64,000 nucleotides of DNA from JAGHEK01 sp044426235. Lineage in GTDB: Bacteria; Bacillota; Clostridia; Peptostreptococcales; Peptostreptococcaceae. The notes below the pieces were generated by a model. That model had not been told where the DNA came from. It was given only the letters and a program-made list of their open reading frames with translations, and searched no databases. A program made the translations under genes and the position numbers. This document shows, in pieces, positions 43,786 through 52,447 of this stretch (position 1 is its first letter; every line of letters starts with the position of its first letter). The stretch spans positions 1-64,000 of the forward strand of contig JAWXUS010000005.1 in the NCBI GenBank assembly GCA_044426235.1. The letters run 5' to 3'.

Positions 43786-46173
43786 ATGTTAGTACCTTTA
43801 AAATGGCTTAGAAATTATGTTGATATAGATTTAGATGTTCAAGAGTTTGCAGATATGATGACTATGACTGGTTCAAAAGTTGAAAAAGTTGAGTATTTTG
43901 GACAAGAAGTGAATGGTGTTGAAGTTTGTAAGATACTTGAAATAGAACAACATACAGATGCAGATAAATTAAAAGTTACGAAAGTTGAAGTAAAAGACGG
44001 TGAAACTTTACAAATAGTAACTAATGCAACGAATATTAAAATTGGAGATTTTGTTCCAGTTGCAAGACACGGAGCAGTTTTACCAGGAAACTTTAAGATT
44101 AAAAAAGGAAAACTTAGAGGAGTAGTTTCTGAGGGAATGTTCTGTGGGTGTGAGGAACTAACAATTCCTACTCAATACGTTGAAGAACATAAGAAAGACG
44201 GAATATATATACTAGATAATCAAGATGAATTTGAGCTTGGAATGGATATTCGAGAAGCACTTGGAATAAATGATGCTTTAATTGAATTTGAAATAACTTC
44301 AAATAGACCGGATTGTAGATCTATAATAGGAATTGCAAGGGAAGCTGCAGTTACAGTTAATAAAGAGTTTAAGATGCCAAATATTGAACTTAATTGTATA
44401 GATGAAAAAATAAACTTTGAAGTAGATATTCAAACTGATTTATGTAAAAGATACTGCGGAAAAGTTATAAAAGATGTTGTAATAAAACCATCTCCTTATT
44501 GGATGCAAAGAGTTTTAATTGAAGCTGGTATGAGACCAATAAATAACATAGTTGATATAACAAATTATGTTATGTTAGAGCTTGGACAACCTCTACACGC
44601 ATTTGATTTAGAAGATATTAAGTATGATAAAATGATAGTTAGACTTGCTGAAGAAGGAGAAAAATTCACTACTTTAGATGGAGTTGAGAGAACTCTAGAT
44701 AAAGAAATGCTTGTTATAGGAAATAAAGATAAGACTCTTGATTTAGCAGGTATAATGGGTGGAGAAAACTCAGAAATAAAAGAAACAACAACTTCAGTAT
44801 TCTTAGAAGGAGCAAGTTTCTTAAAAGAAAATGTTCGTCAAACTTCTAAAAAATTAGGATTAAGATCTGAAGCATCATCTAGATTTGAAAAAGGAATAGA
44901 TATAAACTTAGCAGAAACTGCAGTTCTTAGAGCTTGTCAATTAATTGAAGAGTTAGAGTGCGGAAAAGTTCTTGATGGAATGCTTGATGTTTATCCAAAA
45001 AAAGAAGAACTTCAAAAAGTTGTTGTTAATCCAATAAGAATAAACAAGCTTTTAGGTGTTGAAATAAAAATTGATGAATTTTTAAATATTCTTGAAAGAT
45101 TAGAATTTAAAACTAACTTAATTAGTAGTGATAAATTAGAACTTATAGTTCCATCATTTAGACTAGATATTACTGAAGATGCAGATATATTAGAAGAAAT
45201 AGCTAGAATTTATGGATATGAAAATATACCATCAAGTAATCTTGAAGGAAATGCTACTGCTGGTATAAAAACTGATAAGCAAAAGTTTTTAGATAAAGTA
45301 AAAAATATTTCAGTTTCTAGTGGATTAAATGAAATACTTACTTATTCATTCGTTAGTCCAAAAGGAGTAGATAAAATAAATCTACCTAAGAATGATCAAA
45401 AAAGAGAATTTGTTAAAATAATAAATCCATTAGGTGAAGAAACTTCAGTTATGAGAACTAGTTTAATATCTAATATGTTAGATATATTATCAAATAATGT
45501 TTCTCATAAAGTTGAAGAAGCTTATACTTTTGAATGTGGAAATACTTTCACACCTCAAGAAGGACTTCCAGTTGAAGTTAAAAAATACTGTGCAGGAATG
45601 TATGGAAATGATGTTGATTTCTTTAGTATTAAAGGTGTTGTAGAAACTCTACTTTCAAGAATAGGATTTAAGTATGAAGTAGCACCTGAAAAAGAAAATT
45701 CAACTTTCCACCCAGGAAGATGTGCAAATATTGTTTTTGAAGGAAATGTGGTAGGAACATTTGGAGAACTTCACCCTGATGTTTTAGAAAATTATAATTT
45801 CTCTCAAAGAGTTTATATTTGTGAAATGGATATAGATTTCATATTTGAAAACACTAAAAATGTAATAATATACTCTCAACTTTCAAAATATCCGTCAACT
45901 TCAAGAGACGTTGCACTTTTAATAAAAGATGAAGTTTACGTTAAAGAAATTGAAGATATAATTAAAGAAAATTCACAAGGTTTAGTTGAAAGTTATAAGT
46001 TATTTGATGTATATAAGGGAAGTCAAATTGAAGATGGTTACAAATCAGTTGCTTATTCAATAACTTATAGAAATAAAGAGAAGACTCTAACAGATGAAGA
46101 AGTTACAGTTGTTCACGATAAAATACTAAATGAACTTAGTGAAAAATTAAATGTAAATTTAAGAAGTAACTAA
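43786..46173 (+). CDS. pheT: Phenylalanyl-tRNA synthetase beta chain
   Basis: A 795-residue non-catalytic subunit with editing activity. It shows the N-terminal tRNA-binding domain (about 40-150, TNATNIKIGDFVPVA), B3/B4 editing module (around SNRPDCRSIIGIARE), B5 domain, the synthetase-like core and the C-terminal ferredoxin-fold anticodon-binding domain (YPSTSRDVALLI). AGGAGG precedes the ATG. Confidence 0.98.
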   Translation: MLVPLKWLRNYVDIDLDVQEFADMMTMTGSKVEKVEYFGQEVNGVEVCKILEIEQHTDADKLKVTKVEVKDGETLQIVTNATNIKIGDFVPVARHGAVLPGNFKIKKGKLRGVVSEGMFCGCEELTIPTQYVEEHKKDGIYILDNQDEFELGMDIREALGINDALIEFEITSNRPDCRSIIGIAREAAVTVNKEFKMPNIELNCIDEKINFEVDIQTDLCKRYCGKVIKDVVIKPSPYWMQRVLIEAGMRPINNIVDITNYVMLELGQPLHAFDLEDIKYDKMIVRLAEEGEKFTTLDGVERTLDKEMLVIGNKDKTLDLAGIMGGENSEIKETTTSVFLEGASFLKENVRQTSKKLGLRSEASSRFEKGIDINLAETAVLRACQLIEELECGKVLDGMLDVYPKKEELQKVVVNPIRINKLLGVEIKIDEFLNILERLEFKTNLISSDKLELIVPSFRLDITEDADILEEIARIYGYENIPSSNLEGNATAGIKTDKQKFLDKVKNISVSSGLNEILTYSFVSPKGVDKINLPKNDQKREFVKIINPLGEETSVMRTSLISNMLDILSNNVSHKVEEAYTFECGNTFTPQEGLPVEVKKYCAGMYGNDVDFFSIKGVVETLLSRIGFKYEVAPEKENSTFHPGRCANIVFEGNVVGTFGELHPDVLENYNFSQRVYICEMDIDFIFENTKNVIIYSQLSKYPSTSRDVALLIKDEVYVKEIEDIIKENSQGLVESYKLFDVYKGSQIEDGYKSVAYSITYRNKEKTLTDEEVTVVHDKILNELSEKLNVNLRSN

Positions 46174-46190
46174 TAAAAGGCGGGGATTTT

Positions 46191-46811
46191 ATGAATAAAG
46201 TTAAGGTAATGATAAGTGGTACAGAATATAGTATGGTGAGTGAAAAAGATGAAGCTCATATGTTATCTATTTCAAAATATGTTAACAGTGAAATGGGTCG
46301 AATTGAAGAAGGAATGACAAGACTTGCCGTAAAAGATATAGCAATTTTAACTTGTATAAATATAGCAGATCAACTTTTTGATTGCGGTTATGAAAATGAA
46401 CTTTATGCAAAAGACGTTAAAGAGCTTGAAGGAAAAATAGAACTTATGTCTAAAGAAATAGATAATAATGGGCAAGAAGTTAGAATTGAATATAATAGTT
46501 TAAAAAAGAATCACGAAAATTTAAAGTCTAAGCATGAAGAAGAAAAAAATAAAGTTATAACTTTAAATCAAGAACTTGAAGAATATAAAAAACAATTAGA
46601 ATTATTAAGTAGTGAAAAAGAACAACTTCAAAAAGAAATTGATGATAACCAAAAATTTGTTGATGAACAAAAAGCAATTACATCAGAATACGAGCAAAAA
46701 GCAAGACATGCAGAACAATTATCTTCAAAGTTTCAAAATGATAACTACAAGATGCAACTTGAAAAAGTGGCGCTTGAAGAAAAGATAAAAGAGTTAAAAA
46801 GTACGGATTAA
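46191..46811 (+). CDS. zapA: ZapA-like cell-division protein with long coiled coil
   Basis: A 206-residue protein. Residues about 1-65 match ZapA (VKVMISGTEYSMVSEKDEAHMLSISKYVN), which bundles FtsZ filaments. The remaining 140 residues are a charged heptad-rich coiled coil, much longer than in short ZapA proteins but seen in clostridial homologues. It lies directly after pheT, the usual clostridial place, and ends the pheST operon. Confidence 0.85.
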   Translation: MNKVKVMISGTEYSMVSEKDEAHMLSISKYVNSEMGRIEEGMTRLAVKDIAILTCINIADQLFDCGYENELYAKDVKELEGKIELMSKEIDNNGQEVRIEYNSLKKNHENLKSKHEEEKNKVITLNQELEEYKKQLELLSSEKEQLQKEIDDNQKFVDEQKAITSEYEQKARHAEQLSSKFQNDNYKMQLEKVALEEKIKELKSTD

Positions 46812-46826
46812 TTTCCGTGCTTTTTT
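46796..46826 (+). terminator. Intrinsic terminator after zapA
   Basis: Stem AAAAGTACGGA / TCCGTGCTTTT (one wobble) and a T-run; the stop codon lies in the loop. Confidence 0.85.
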
Positions 46827-46969
46827 GTATATTTTTAAATAAATTTTAAGATAATAATAAAAATTGTTTGATATTAATAATCATATGGGTAATAATGTAA
46901 CTAAGGAAATAATTATTAATAATTAATTAGATAATTTAAATAAATAATAACTTAAATTGGAGGATTAAA

Positions 46970-47761
46970 ATGAAAAAATTAGAAAATAAAGTTGCATTAG
47001 TAACTTCTGCAACAAGAGGAATAGGTCTTGCATCTGCACTTAAACTTGCAGAAAGTGGAGCAACAGTTTATATGGGAGTTAGAAGACTTGAAGTAACTCA
47101 AGAAATTTGTGATGAATATGCACAAAAAGGTTACAAAATGTTCCCAGTATTTTTTGATGCATACCAATCAGAAAGTTATAAAACTATGGTTGAAGAAGTT
47201 GTACAAAAAGAAGGTAGACTTGATATATTAGTTAATAACTTTGGAACTTCAAGTCCAAAAGATGATCTTGATTTAGTTAATACTCAAGAAGATTATTTCT
47301 TTGATATGTTTAAAGCAAACGTTGGAACAATATTCTCAATTTCAAAATTAGCAATACCACATATGATAAAAGGTGGAGTAGGAAGTATAGTAAATATTTC
47401 TTCAATAGGTGGAACTACTCCTGATGTAACTAGAATTGCTTATGGAGTAACAAAGTCTGGAGTAAATAACATTACTCAACAAATAGCTATGCAATATGCT
47501 AGACAAAATATAAGATGTAATGCAGTACTTCCAGGATTTACTGCAACTGATGCAGCACTTGATAATATGCCAGAAGAATTTATTAAATCATTCTTATCTC
47601 ACGTGCCTTTAAATAGAGCAGGTAAACCTGAAGATATGGCAAATGCAGTTTTATTCTTTGCGAGTGAAGATTCTTCATACGTAACAGGTAATATAATGGA
47701 AGTTGCTGGAGGATACGGAATAGGAACTCCTCAATATGCAGATACAATAAGAAGTTTATAA
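46970..47761 (+). CDS. SDR oxidoreductase, probable 7-alpha-hydroxysteroid dehydrogenase
   Basis: A 263-residue short-chain dehydrogenase. The cofactor site is TSATRGIG (about 13-20). The NNFG segment, catalytic serine in NISSIGG and the YGVTK tyrosine/lysine pair are present. Long stretches agree with my memory of clostridial bile-acid 7-alpha-HSDH: RIAY.V.KS, QYAR.NIRCNAVLPG, HVPLNR.G.PED, ANAVL, Y VTG and the end GTPQY. If so, it oxidises the 7-alpha hydroxyl of primary bile acids to a 7-keto group using NAD(P)+. The exact substrate and cofactor need assay. It is a single-gene unit with a strong GGAGG site. Confidence 0.75.
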   Translation: MKKLENKVALVTSATRGIGLASALKLAESGATVYMGVRRLEVTQEICDEYAQKGYKMFPVFFDAYQSESYKTMVEEVVQKEGRLDILVNNFGTSSPKDDLDLVNTQEDYFFDMFKANVGTIFSISKLAIPHMIKGGVGSIVNISSIGGTTPDVTRIAYGVTKSGVNNITQQIAMQYARQNIRCNAVLPGFTATDAALDNMPEEFIKSFLSHVPLNRAGKPEDMANAVLFFASEDSSYVTGNIMEVAGGYGIGTPQYADTIRSL

Positions 47762-47781
47762 TTTAATTTAAAACAAAAGAA

Positions 47782-47810
47782 GTAGGATCATTTTTTGATC
47801 CTATTTTTTT
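47782..47810 (+). terminator. Intrinsic terminator after the SDR gene
   Basis: Stem GTAGGATCA / TGATCCTAT with a T-rich loop and a run of seven T. Confidence 0.88.
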
Positions 47811-47881
47811 GATGCAAAAATGTTAATATGTTATACTTTTAGGATATTAATAATTAATATTATAAAACTAAGGAGAAATTT

Positions 47882-50278
47882 ATGACAAATATTGAGTTAT
47901 TATCGCCAGTTGGTTCATTTGATGCCCTAAAAGCAGCAGTACAAAATGGAGCCGATTCGGTTTATTTGGGTGGAAAAGATTTTAGTGCAAGAGCATCTGC
48001 AAATAACTTTAGTAGAGAAGAATTAGTTGATGCTGTTAAGTATGCCCATATTAGAGGGGTTGAGGTTTTCGTTACTGCAAATACTTTAATAAAGGAAAAT
48101 GAAGTAGCAGATTTTTTAGAGTATGCTAAATTCTTATATGATATAGATATTGATGCAATAATTTTACAAGATATCGGTATGGCAAGACTTTTAAAAGAAA
48201 AATTACCAGATTTTGAACTTCATGCTAGTACTCAAATGGTTGCACATTCACTTGAAGATGTTAAGTATTTAGAGAGTGTTGGGTTTGATAGAGTAGTTCT
48301 TGCAAGGGAAGTTAGTGTTACTGAAATAAAATATATTTGTGAAAATAGCACTGCAGATATTGAAGTGTTTGTTCATGGTGCACTTTGTGTTAGTTATTCT
48401 GGGCAATGCTTTATGAGTTCTATGCTTGGAAATCGTTCTGGAAATAGAGGTAGATGTGCCCAACCTTGTAGACAAAGATATAATTTAATTGATTATAAAT
48501 CTAAGGAAGTTATAAATACTAATGGGGATTATTTACTTAGTCAAAAAGATTTAAATGCAATCGAAAATATTAATGAAGTAATTGATGCAGGAGTTTATTC
48601 TCTTAAAATTGAAGGAAGAATGAAAAAACCTGAATATGTTGCAACGGTAACAGAAAGTTATAGAAAAACTATTGATGAATATTTAAAAACTAAAAAAGTA
48701 CAAGTATCAGATGAAACTATGAGTGATTTATATACTATGTTCAATAGAAAATTTACTAAAGGATTACTTCTTGGAGACGTTGGAATTGATACTATGAATT
48801 CTGAATTACCAAATAATATTGGTTTATTCGTTGGAACTGTTATTGATTATAATAAGAAAGCAAAAAGGCTTAAGTTAAAACTTGATAATACTCTTAAAAA
48901 GGGTGATGGAATAAATCTTGGTGGAGGTACTATTGGTAGAATTTTAAAAGGTAATGAAATTTATCAAATTGCCCATAAAGGTGAAATTATAGAACTTGAT
49001 TTTGTTGGTGAGGCTAAGAAAAATCAAATAGTATACAAAACTTCAGATGGAGATCTTTTAGATAGAGTACAAAAGACTTTTATGACTGAAAAAGAGCTTA
49101 GAAAAAATTATGTTAATGCAAAAGTAACTATAAAGTTAAATGAAAAAGCTATTCTTGAATTAACTGATTACAATGAAAATACTGCTATGGTTAGTAGTGA
49201 AAATGTTGTTGAAAAAGCTTTAAAAGTTGCACTTAGCGAAGATAAAGTTGAAACTCAAATAAGAAAAATGGGAAATACTCCATATGAAGTAAATGAAATT
49301 AATCTTGAAATAGATTCTGATGTTAGTATGCCTATTAGTGTATTAAATCAAATGAGAAGAGAATGTATATCTTTATTAGATGAAAAAAGGATAAAAGTTA
49401 AAAATAGAAATTATAAAAATAGTAAAGTTGATTATAGTCCAAAAATTATTCGAGAAGAAAAAGAAATAAAGTTAAATGCTAAAGTTAAGAATTTAGAACA
49501 ATTAAATTCATTAATTTCTTATGATTTAGATAAAATATATTATGAAGATGTGTTTACTCTTGATGAGGCGATTAAGATAGCAGATAAATATAATAAAAAA
49601 TTAATTTATTCATCTCCAAGAATAATAAGACATAAGGAGTATAATAATCTGAAAAAAGCTAAAAATATAGATGAAATACAAGTTTCTAATTGGGGAAGTA
49701 TAGCCTATTTTAGTGATAAGAAGTTAAATATAGATTATTTCCTTCATTCGTTTAATAGTCAGACTTTAAAGCATTTTGAGGAGATAAATGTAAATAATGT
49801 TTGTATATCTCAAGAGCTTAATTTAAGTGAAATAAAAGAAACTATAAAGTATTCTAATTTAGATATAGAAAGTATAGTTTATGGATATTCACCTCTTATG
49901 TTAACTGAATATTGTCCAATGGGTGTTTTGGTTCGTGATTGTAAGAAGGATAAAAGAAATTCAGAGTGTAGAGAAAGTATTTATGCACTACAAAATATGG
50001 ACGGTGAGGAATTTAGAGTTTCTCAAGATTTATTCTGTAGAAGTACAATATATAATTCAAAAGTAACTTTAATTGCCAAAAGTTTAGAAGAATTAAAAGT
50101 TTCTAAGATAAATAATTTTAGACTTGATTTTACTTTAGAAAATAGCGAAGAAGTAAAAGAGGTTGTTGAATCATTCTTTGAAATAATAGAAAATGATTAT
50201 GAAATTGGTCCGAAATTTGAAAAATTACTTAAAAAAGTTGAAACTACTAGTGGTCATTACTATAAAGGTGTTGAATAA
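47882..50278 (+). CDS. U32-family protein (RlhA/TrhP-like), long form with DUF3656
   Basis: A 798-residue U32 peptidase-family protein. The N-terminal domain has the family start ELLSPVGSFDALKAAVQNGADSVYLGGK. The signature region GNRSGNRGRCAQPCRQRYNL supplies cysteines, with further cysteines in SGQCFMSS and later in EYCPMGVLVRDCKKDKRNSEC. This pattern fits an iron-sulfur or metal site. A DUF3656 domain occupies roughly residues 390-490. Related proteins RlhA and TrhP hydroxylate cytidine or uridine in rRNA or tRNA, so an RNA-hydroxylation role is more likely than proteolysis. Confidence 0.88.
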   Translation: MTNIELLSPVGSFDALKAAVQNGADSVYLGGKDFSARASANNFSREELVDAVKYAHIRGVEVFVTANTLIKENEVADFLEYAKFLYDIDIDAIILQDIGMARLLKEKLPDFELHASTQMVAHSLEDVKYLESVGFDRVVLAREVSVTEIKYICENSTADIEVFVHGALCVSYSGQCFMSSMLGNRSGNRGRCAQPCRQRYNLIDYKSKEVINTNGDYLLSQKDLNAIENINEVIDAGVYSLKIEGRMKKPEYVATVTESYRKTIDEYLKTKKVQVSDETMSDLYTMFNRKFTKGLLLGDVGIDTMNSELPNNIGLFVGTVIDYNKKAKRLKLKLDNTLKKGDGINLGGGTIGRILKGNEIYQIAHKGEIIELDFVGEAKKNQIVYKTSDGDLLDRVQKTFMTEKELRKNYVNAKVTIKLNEKAILELTDYNENTAMVSSENVVEKALKVALSEDKVETQIRKMGNTPYEVNEINLEIDSDVSMPISVLNQMRRECISLLDEKRIKVKNRNYKNSKVDYSPKIIREEKEIKLNAKVKNLEQLNSLISYDLDKIYYEDVFTLDEAIKIADKYNKKLIYSSPRIIRHKEYNNLKKAKNIDEIQVSNWGSIAYFSDKKLNIDYFLHSFNSQTLKHFEEINVNNVCISQELNLSEIKETIKYSNLDIESIVYGYSPLMLTEYCPMGVLVRDCKKDKRNSECRESIYALQNMDGEEFRVSQDLFCRSTIYNSKVTLIAKSLEELKVSKINNFRLDFTLENSEEVKEVVESFFEIIENDYEIGPKFEKLLKKVETTSGHYYKGVE

Positions 50279-50383
50279 TTAGAAAATAAAAAATATACGT
50301 AAAATTTTATTAATATACCCCCTAATTATATCTATTATGTTAAAATGATAGATATAATTAATTTTAAAATATGGGAGGTATTT

Positions 50384-50875
50384 ATGAGTAAAAATATTTC
50401 ATTAACTGGTATTTTTGCAGCTTTAACATTTGTGTTTACTGCATATATTTTTCATATACCAGCAGGTACAGCAGGATATATGCACATAGGAGATACATTT
50501 ATCTACCTAGCGGCATCAATATTACCATTAAAATTTGCTATGATAAGTGGTGCACTTGGAGGAATGCTTGCAGACACACTTCTGGGAGCTTTAATGTGGG
50601 TAATTCCTACTATGATTATAAAACCTATTTTAGCGATTTGTTTCAAAAAAGACGATAAAAAAATCGTAACTAAAAGAAACGTATTAGGTTCAATTGTTGC
50701 AGGTGCTGTGGGAACGTTTTTATATATGATTGCAGGTGGATTTATTTATGGATTTGAAGGTGCATTTGCTATTGGTATGATAACGTTAATACAACCAATA
50801 GGAAGTACAATATTTTATGTTTTAGTTGGTAGTGCATTAGACAAAATAAACTTTATAGAAAGATTTACTGTATAA
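50384..50875 (+). CDS. ECF-transporter S component
   Basis: A 163-residue integral membrane protein, the substrate-binding subunit of an energy-coupling-factor vitamin transporter. The start is the ATG at 50384 after GGGAGG; the ATG at 50345 would add a charged leader and lies before that site. The first helix with SLTGIFAALTF, the PAGTAGYMHIGDTFIYLAA segment and GGMLADTLLGALMWVIP fit the family. The vitamin is not identifiable, and the shared ATPase/T subunits are not in the window. Confidence 0.85.
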   Translation: MSKNISLTGIFAALTFVFTAYIFHIPAGTAGYMHIGDTFIYLAASILPLKFAMISGALGGMLADTLLGALMWVIPTMIIKPILAICFKKDDKKIVTKRNVLGSIVAGAVGTFLYMIAGGFIYGFEGAFAIGMITLIQPIGSTIFYVLVGSALDKINFIERFTV

Positions 50876-50917
50876 ACTATATTTTATATAGATTAAATTT
50901 ATTAAAGGAGACTTACT

Positions 50918-51241
50918 ATGAGAGAAAAAGCAGTACATTTATTAAATGATAGTTTACAAAGTGAACATTTAATAAAGCACTCTTATTCTGTTGAGTATGC
51001 TATTAGAGAACTAGCAAATAAATTAGAGCCACAAAAAGAAAAAGAGTGAGCACTTACAGGATTTGTGCACGATTTTGATATAGACATATTAGATTATAAA
51101 AATAATGAAGAAGAAGTAAAAAATCACGATTTAAAAAAGTTTGCCGAAGTTGTAAACAGAGATACTATAAGAAGTTTTGAAGAATTTGCAGAATTATCAC
51201 TTAGTGCGATTAATAATATAAGTGATGTTTTAGGAGTATAA
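50918..51241 (+). pseudogene. Decayed HD-domain hydrolase gene with in-frame TGA and deletions
   Basis: An ATG at 50918 after AAAGGAG starts an HD-superfamily protein (LLNDSLQSEHLIKHSYSVEYA). It runs 43 codons to TGA at 51047-51049. The same frame then continues as ALTGFVHDFDID to a TAA at 51239. The TGA falls where relatives usually have tryptophan in W(G)ITGLLHDFDYE, so a single TGG to TGA change is likely. The part after the HD dyad is also much shorter than in intact relatives: the central helices between the HD motif and the FAxxVNR segment are missing, as is part of the last region. Frame is kept across these losses, but the gene looks non-functional. Confidence 0.8.
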
Positions 51242-51242
51242 T

Positions 51243-51782
51243 ATGTTTTTTATGAATTTTAATGATTTTAATAAAAAAGAGAATGCTAATAAGTTCGTAA
51301 TATTTGGATTGATTATGCTTTGTCTTGGATTTGCATCTTTTATTTTTAAAGATATGGGAGTAAGAATAATTTCATATAGTGTTGCTATATTATTTTTATT
51401 TTTTGCTTATTTAAATGGGATTAATATAAATGATAGAAAAAGATATCAATTAAGTAATGAAATAAAACCTTATTTAATTTTAGAGGGTATATTAATTACT
51501 GTATCTGCATTATTTTTTATTTTCCCAACGAAAATTCAAGAAATTTCATCAGTAATAATTGGATTATCAATGTTAATTTCAAATGTTAGAAATTATATTT
51601 CAAATAAAGATAATCCGTATTATACAATTGGATTTTCAAAAATACTTTCGTTCATATTTTCACTAGTTTTAATATTTTCACCACTATTTTTAACAAAATT
51701 TTTACTTTCTATATTTTCATTCATAATAGTTACTATAGGTATTAATCTATTTAGCTTTGGAATGAAGATGAGAAAATATTAA
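51243..51782 (+). CDS. DUF308/HdeD-like membrane protein
   Basis: A 179-residue protein with about five to six hydrophobic helices, loosely resembling DUF308/HdeD membrane proteins. The start at 51243 has TAGGAG 6 nt upstream, inside the end of the preceding pseudogene. No catalytic motif is visible and the function is unknown. Confidence 0.7.
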   Translation: MFFMNFNDFNKKENANKFVIFGLIMLCLGFASFIFKDMGVRIISYSVAILFLFFAYLNGININDRKRYQLSNEIKPYLILEGILITVSALFFIFPTKIQEISSVIIGLSMLISNVRNYISNKDNPYYTIGFSKILSFIFSLVLIFSPLFLTKFLLSIFSFIIVTIGINLFSFGMKMRKY

Positions 51783-51808
51783 AAACCTACAATTTGTAGG
51801 TTTTTTTA
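51781..51808. terminator. Bidirectional terminator between convergent genes
   Basis: Stem AAAAACCTAC / GTAGGTTTTT with an AATTT loop, T-rich on both strands, between the DUF308-like gene and gpx. Confidence 0.85.
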
Positions 51809-52282
51809 TTATTTAAGAAGTTTTTCAATATCTTTTTTCATTTTATTTGGAGCAGTAATTGGTGCATATCTCTTAACTACATTTCCTTTATCATCAAGTA
51901 AAAACTTAGTGAAATTCCATTTTATATCGTCTTTTAATAATCCTTTTGCCTCGTGCTTTAAAAATTTATAAATTGGGTGAGTATTATCTCCATTAACGTC
52001 AATCTTATCAAACATTTTGAATGTAACACCGTAATTTAATTGGCAAAAGCTATGTATTTCATCATTTGAATTTAATTCTTGATCATTAAATTGCCCACAA
52101 GGGAAACCAAGTATTTCAAAGTTTTTATCTTGAAATTCTTTATATATTTCTTCTAATTCTTCAAATTGAGGAGTAAGTCCGCATTTACTAGCCGTATTTA
52201 CTATAACTAAAACCTTACCTTGAAATTCTTTCATACTAATTTCTTGACCTTTAATATTTTTTGCATTTAAATCATAAAACAT
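51809..52282 (-). CDS. Glutathione peroxidase-family thiol peroxidase
   Basis: A 157-residue peroxidase. The catalytic cysteine is C34 in NTASKCGLT (cysteine rather than selenocysteine), with the second-site FPCGQF (C62, Q64) and the WNF segment KWNFTKFLLD completing the tetrad. The usual FPCNQF asparagine is glycine here. In bacteria such enzymes normally use thioredoxin as donor. AAAGGAG precedes the ATG. It should reduce organic hydroperoxides in an otherwise oxygen-sensitive cell. Confidence 0.94.
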   Translation of the reverse strand: MFYDLNAKNIKGQEISMKEFQGKVLVIVNTASKCGLTPQFEELEEIYKEFQDKNFEILGFPCGQFNDQELNSNDEIHSFCQLNYGVTFKMFDKIDVNGDNTHPIYKFLKHEAKGLLKDDIKWNFTKFLLDDKGNVVKRYAPITAPNKMKKDIEKLLK

Positions 52283-52382
52283 AAAGAAACTCCTTTTATT
52301 AAAAATTTATTATTATTATATATTAGTTATACCCATTAATATACTATACATATTAAAAAATGATATATTTTAATATGTATAG

Positions 52383-52408
52383 TTGGGTAGAATAAAGTGT
52401 GATATAAT
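52383..52408 (+). promoter_or_regulatory. Extended -10 promoter for mutS2
   Basis: TGATATAAT (52400-52408) is a perfect TGnTATAAT. A TTGGGT 14 nt upstream is too close to be a good -35. Confidence 0.55.
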
Positions 52409-52447
52409 AAAACGTTAAGAAATTAAATTTATTAAAAAGGAGCTTTT

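Noticed and set aside
50279..50383. Vitamin or preQ1 riboswitch before the ECF S component
   Set aside because: Only an AT-rich promoter-like stretch with a CCCCC run is present; no conserved pseudoknot or aptamer sequence is visible.
51047..51049. TGA as tryptophan or selenocysteine codon
   Set aside because: All other genes use TGG for Trp and contain no in-frame TGA, TGA is a normal stop at 3551-3553, and the affected HD gene also carries deletions. Decay is the simpler explanation.
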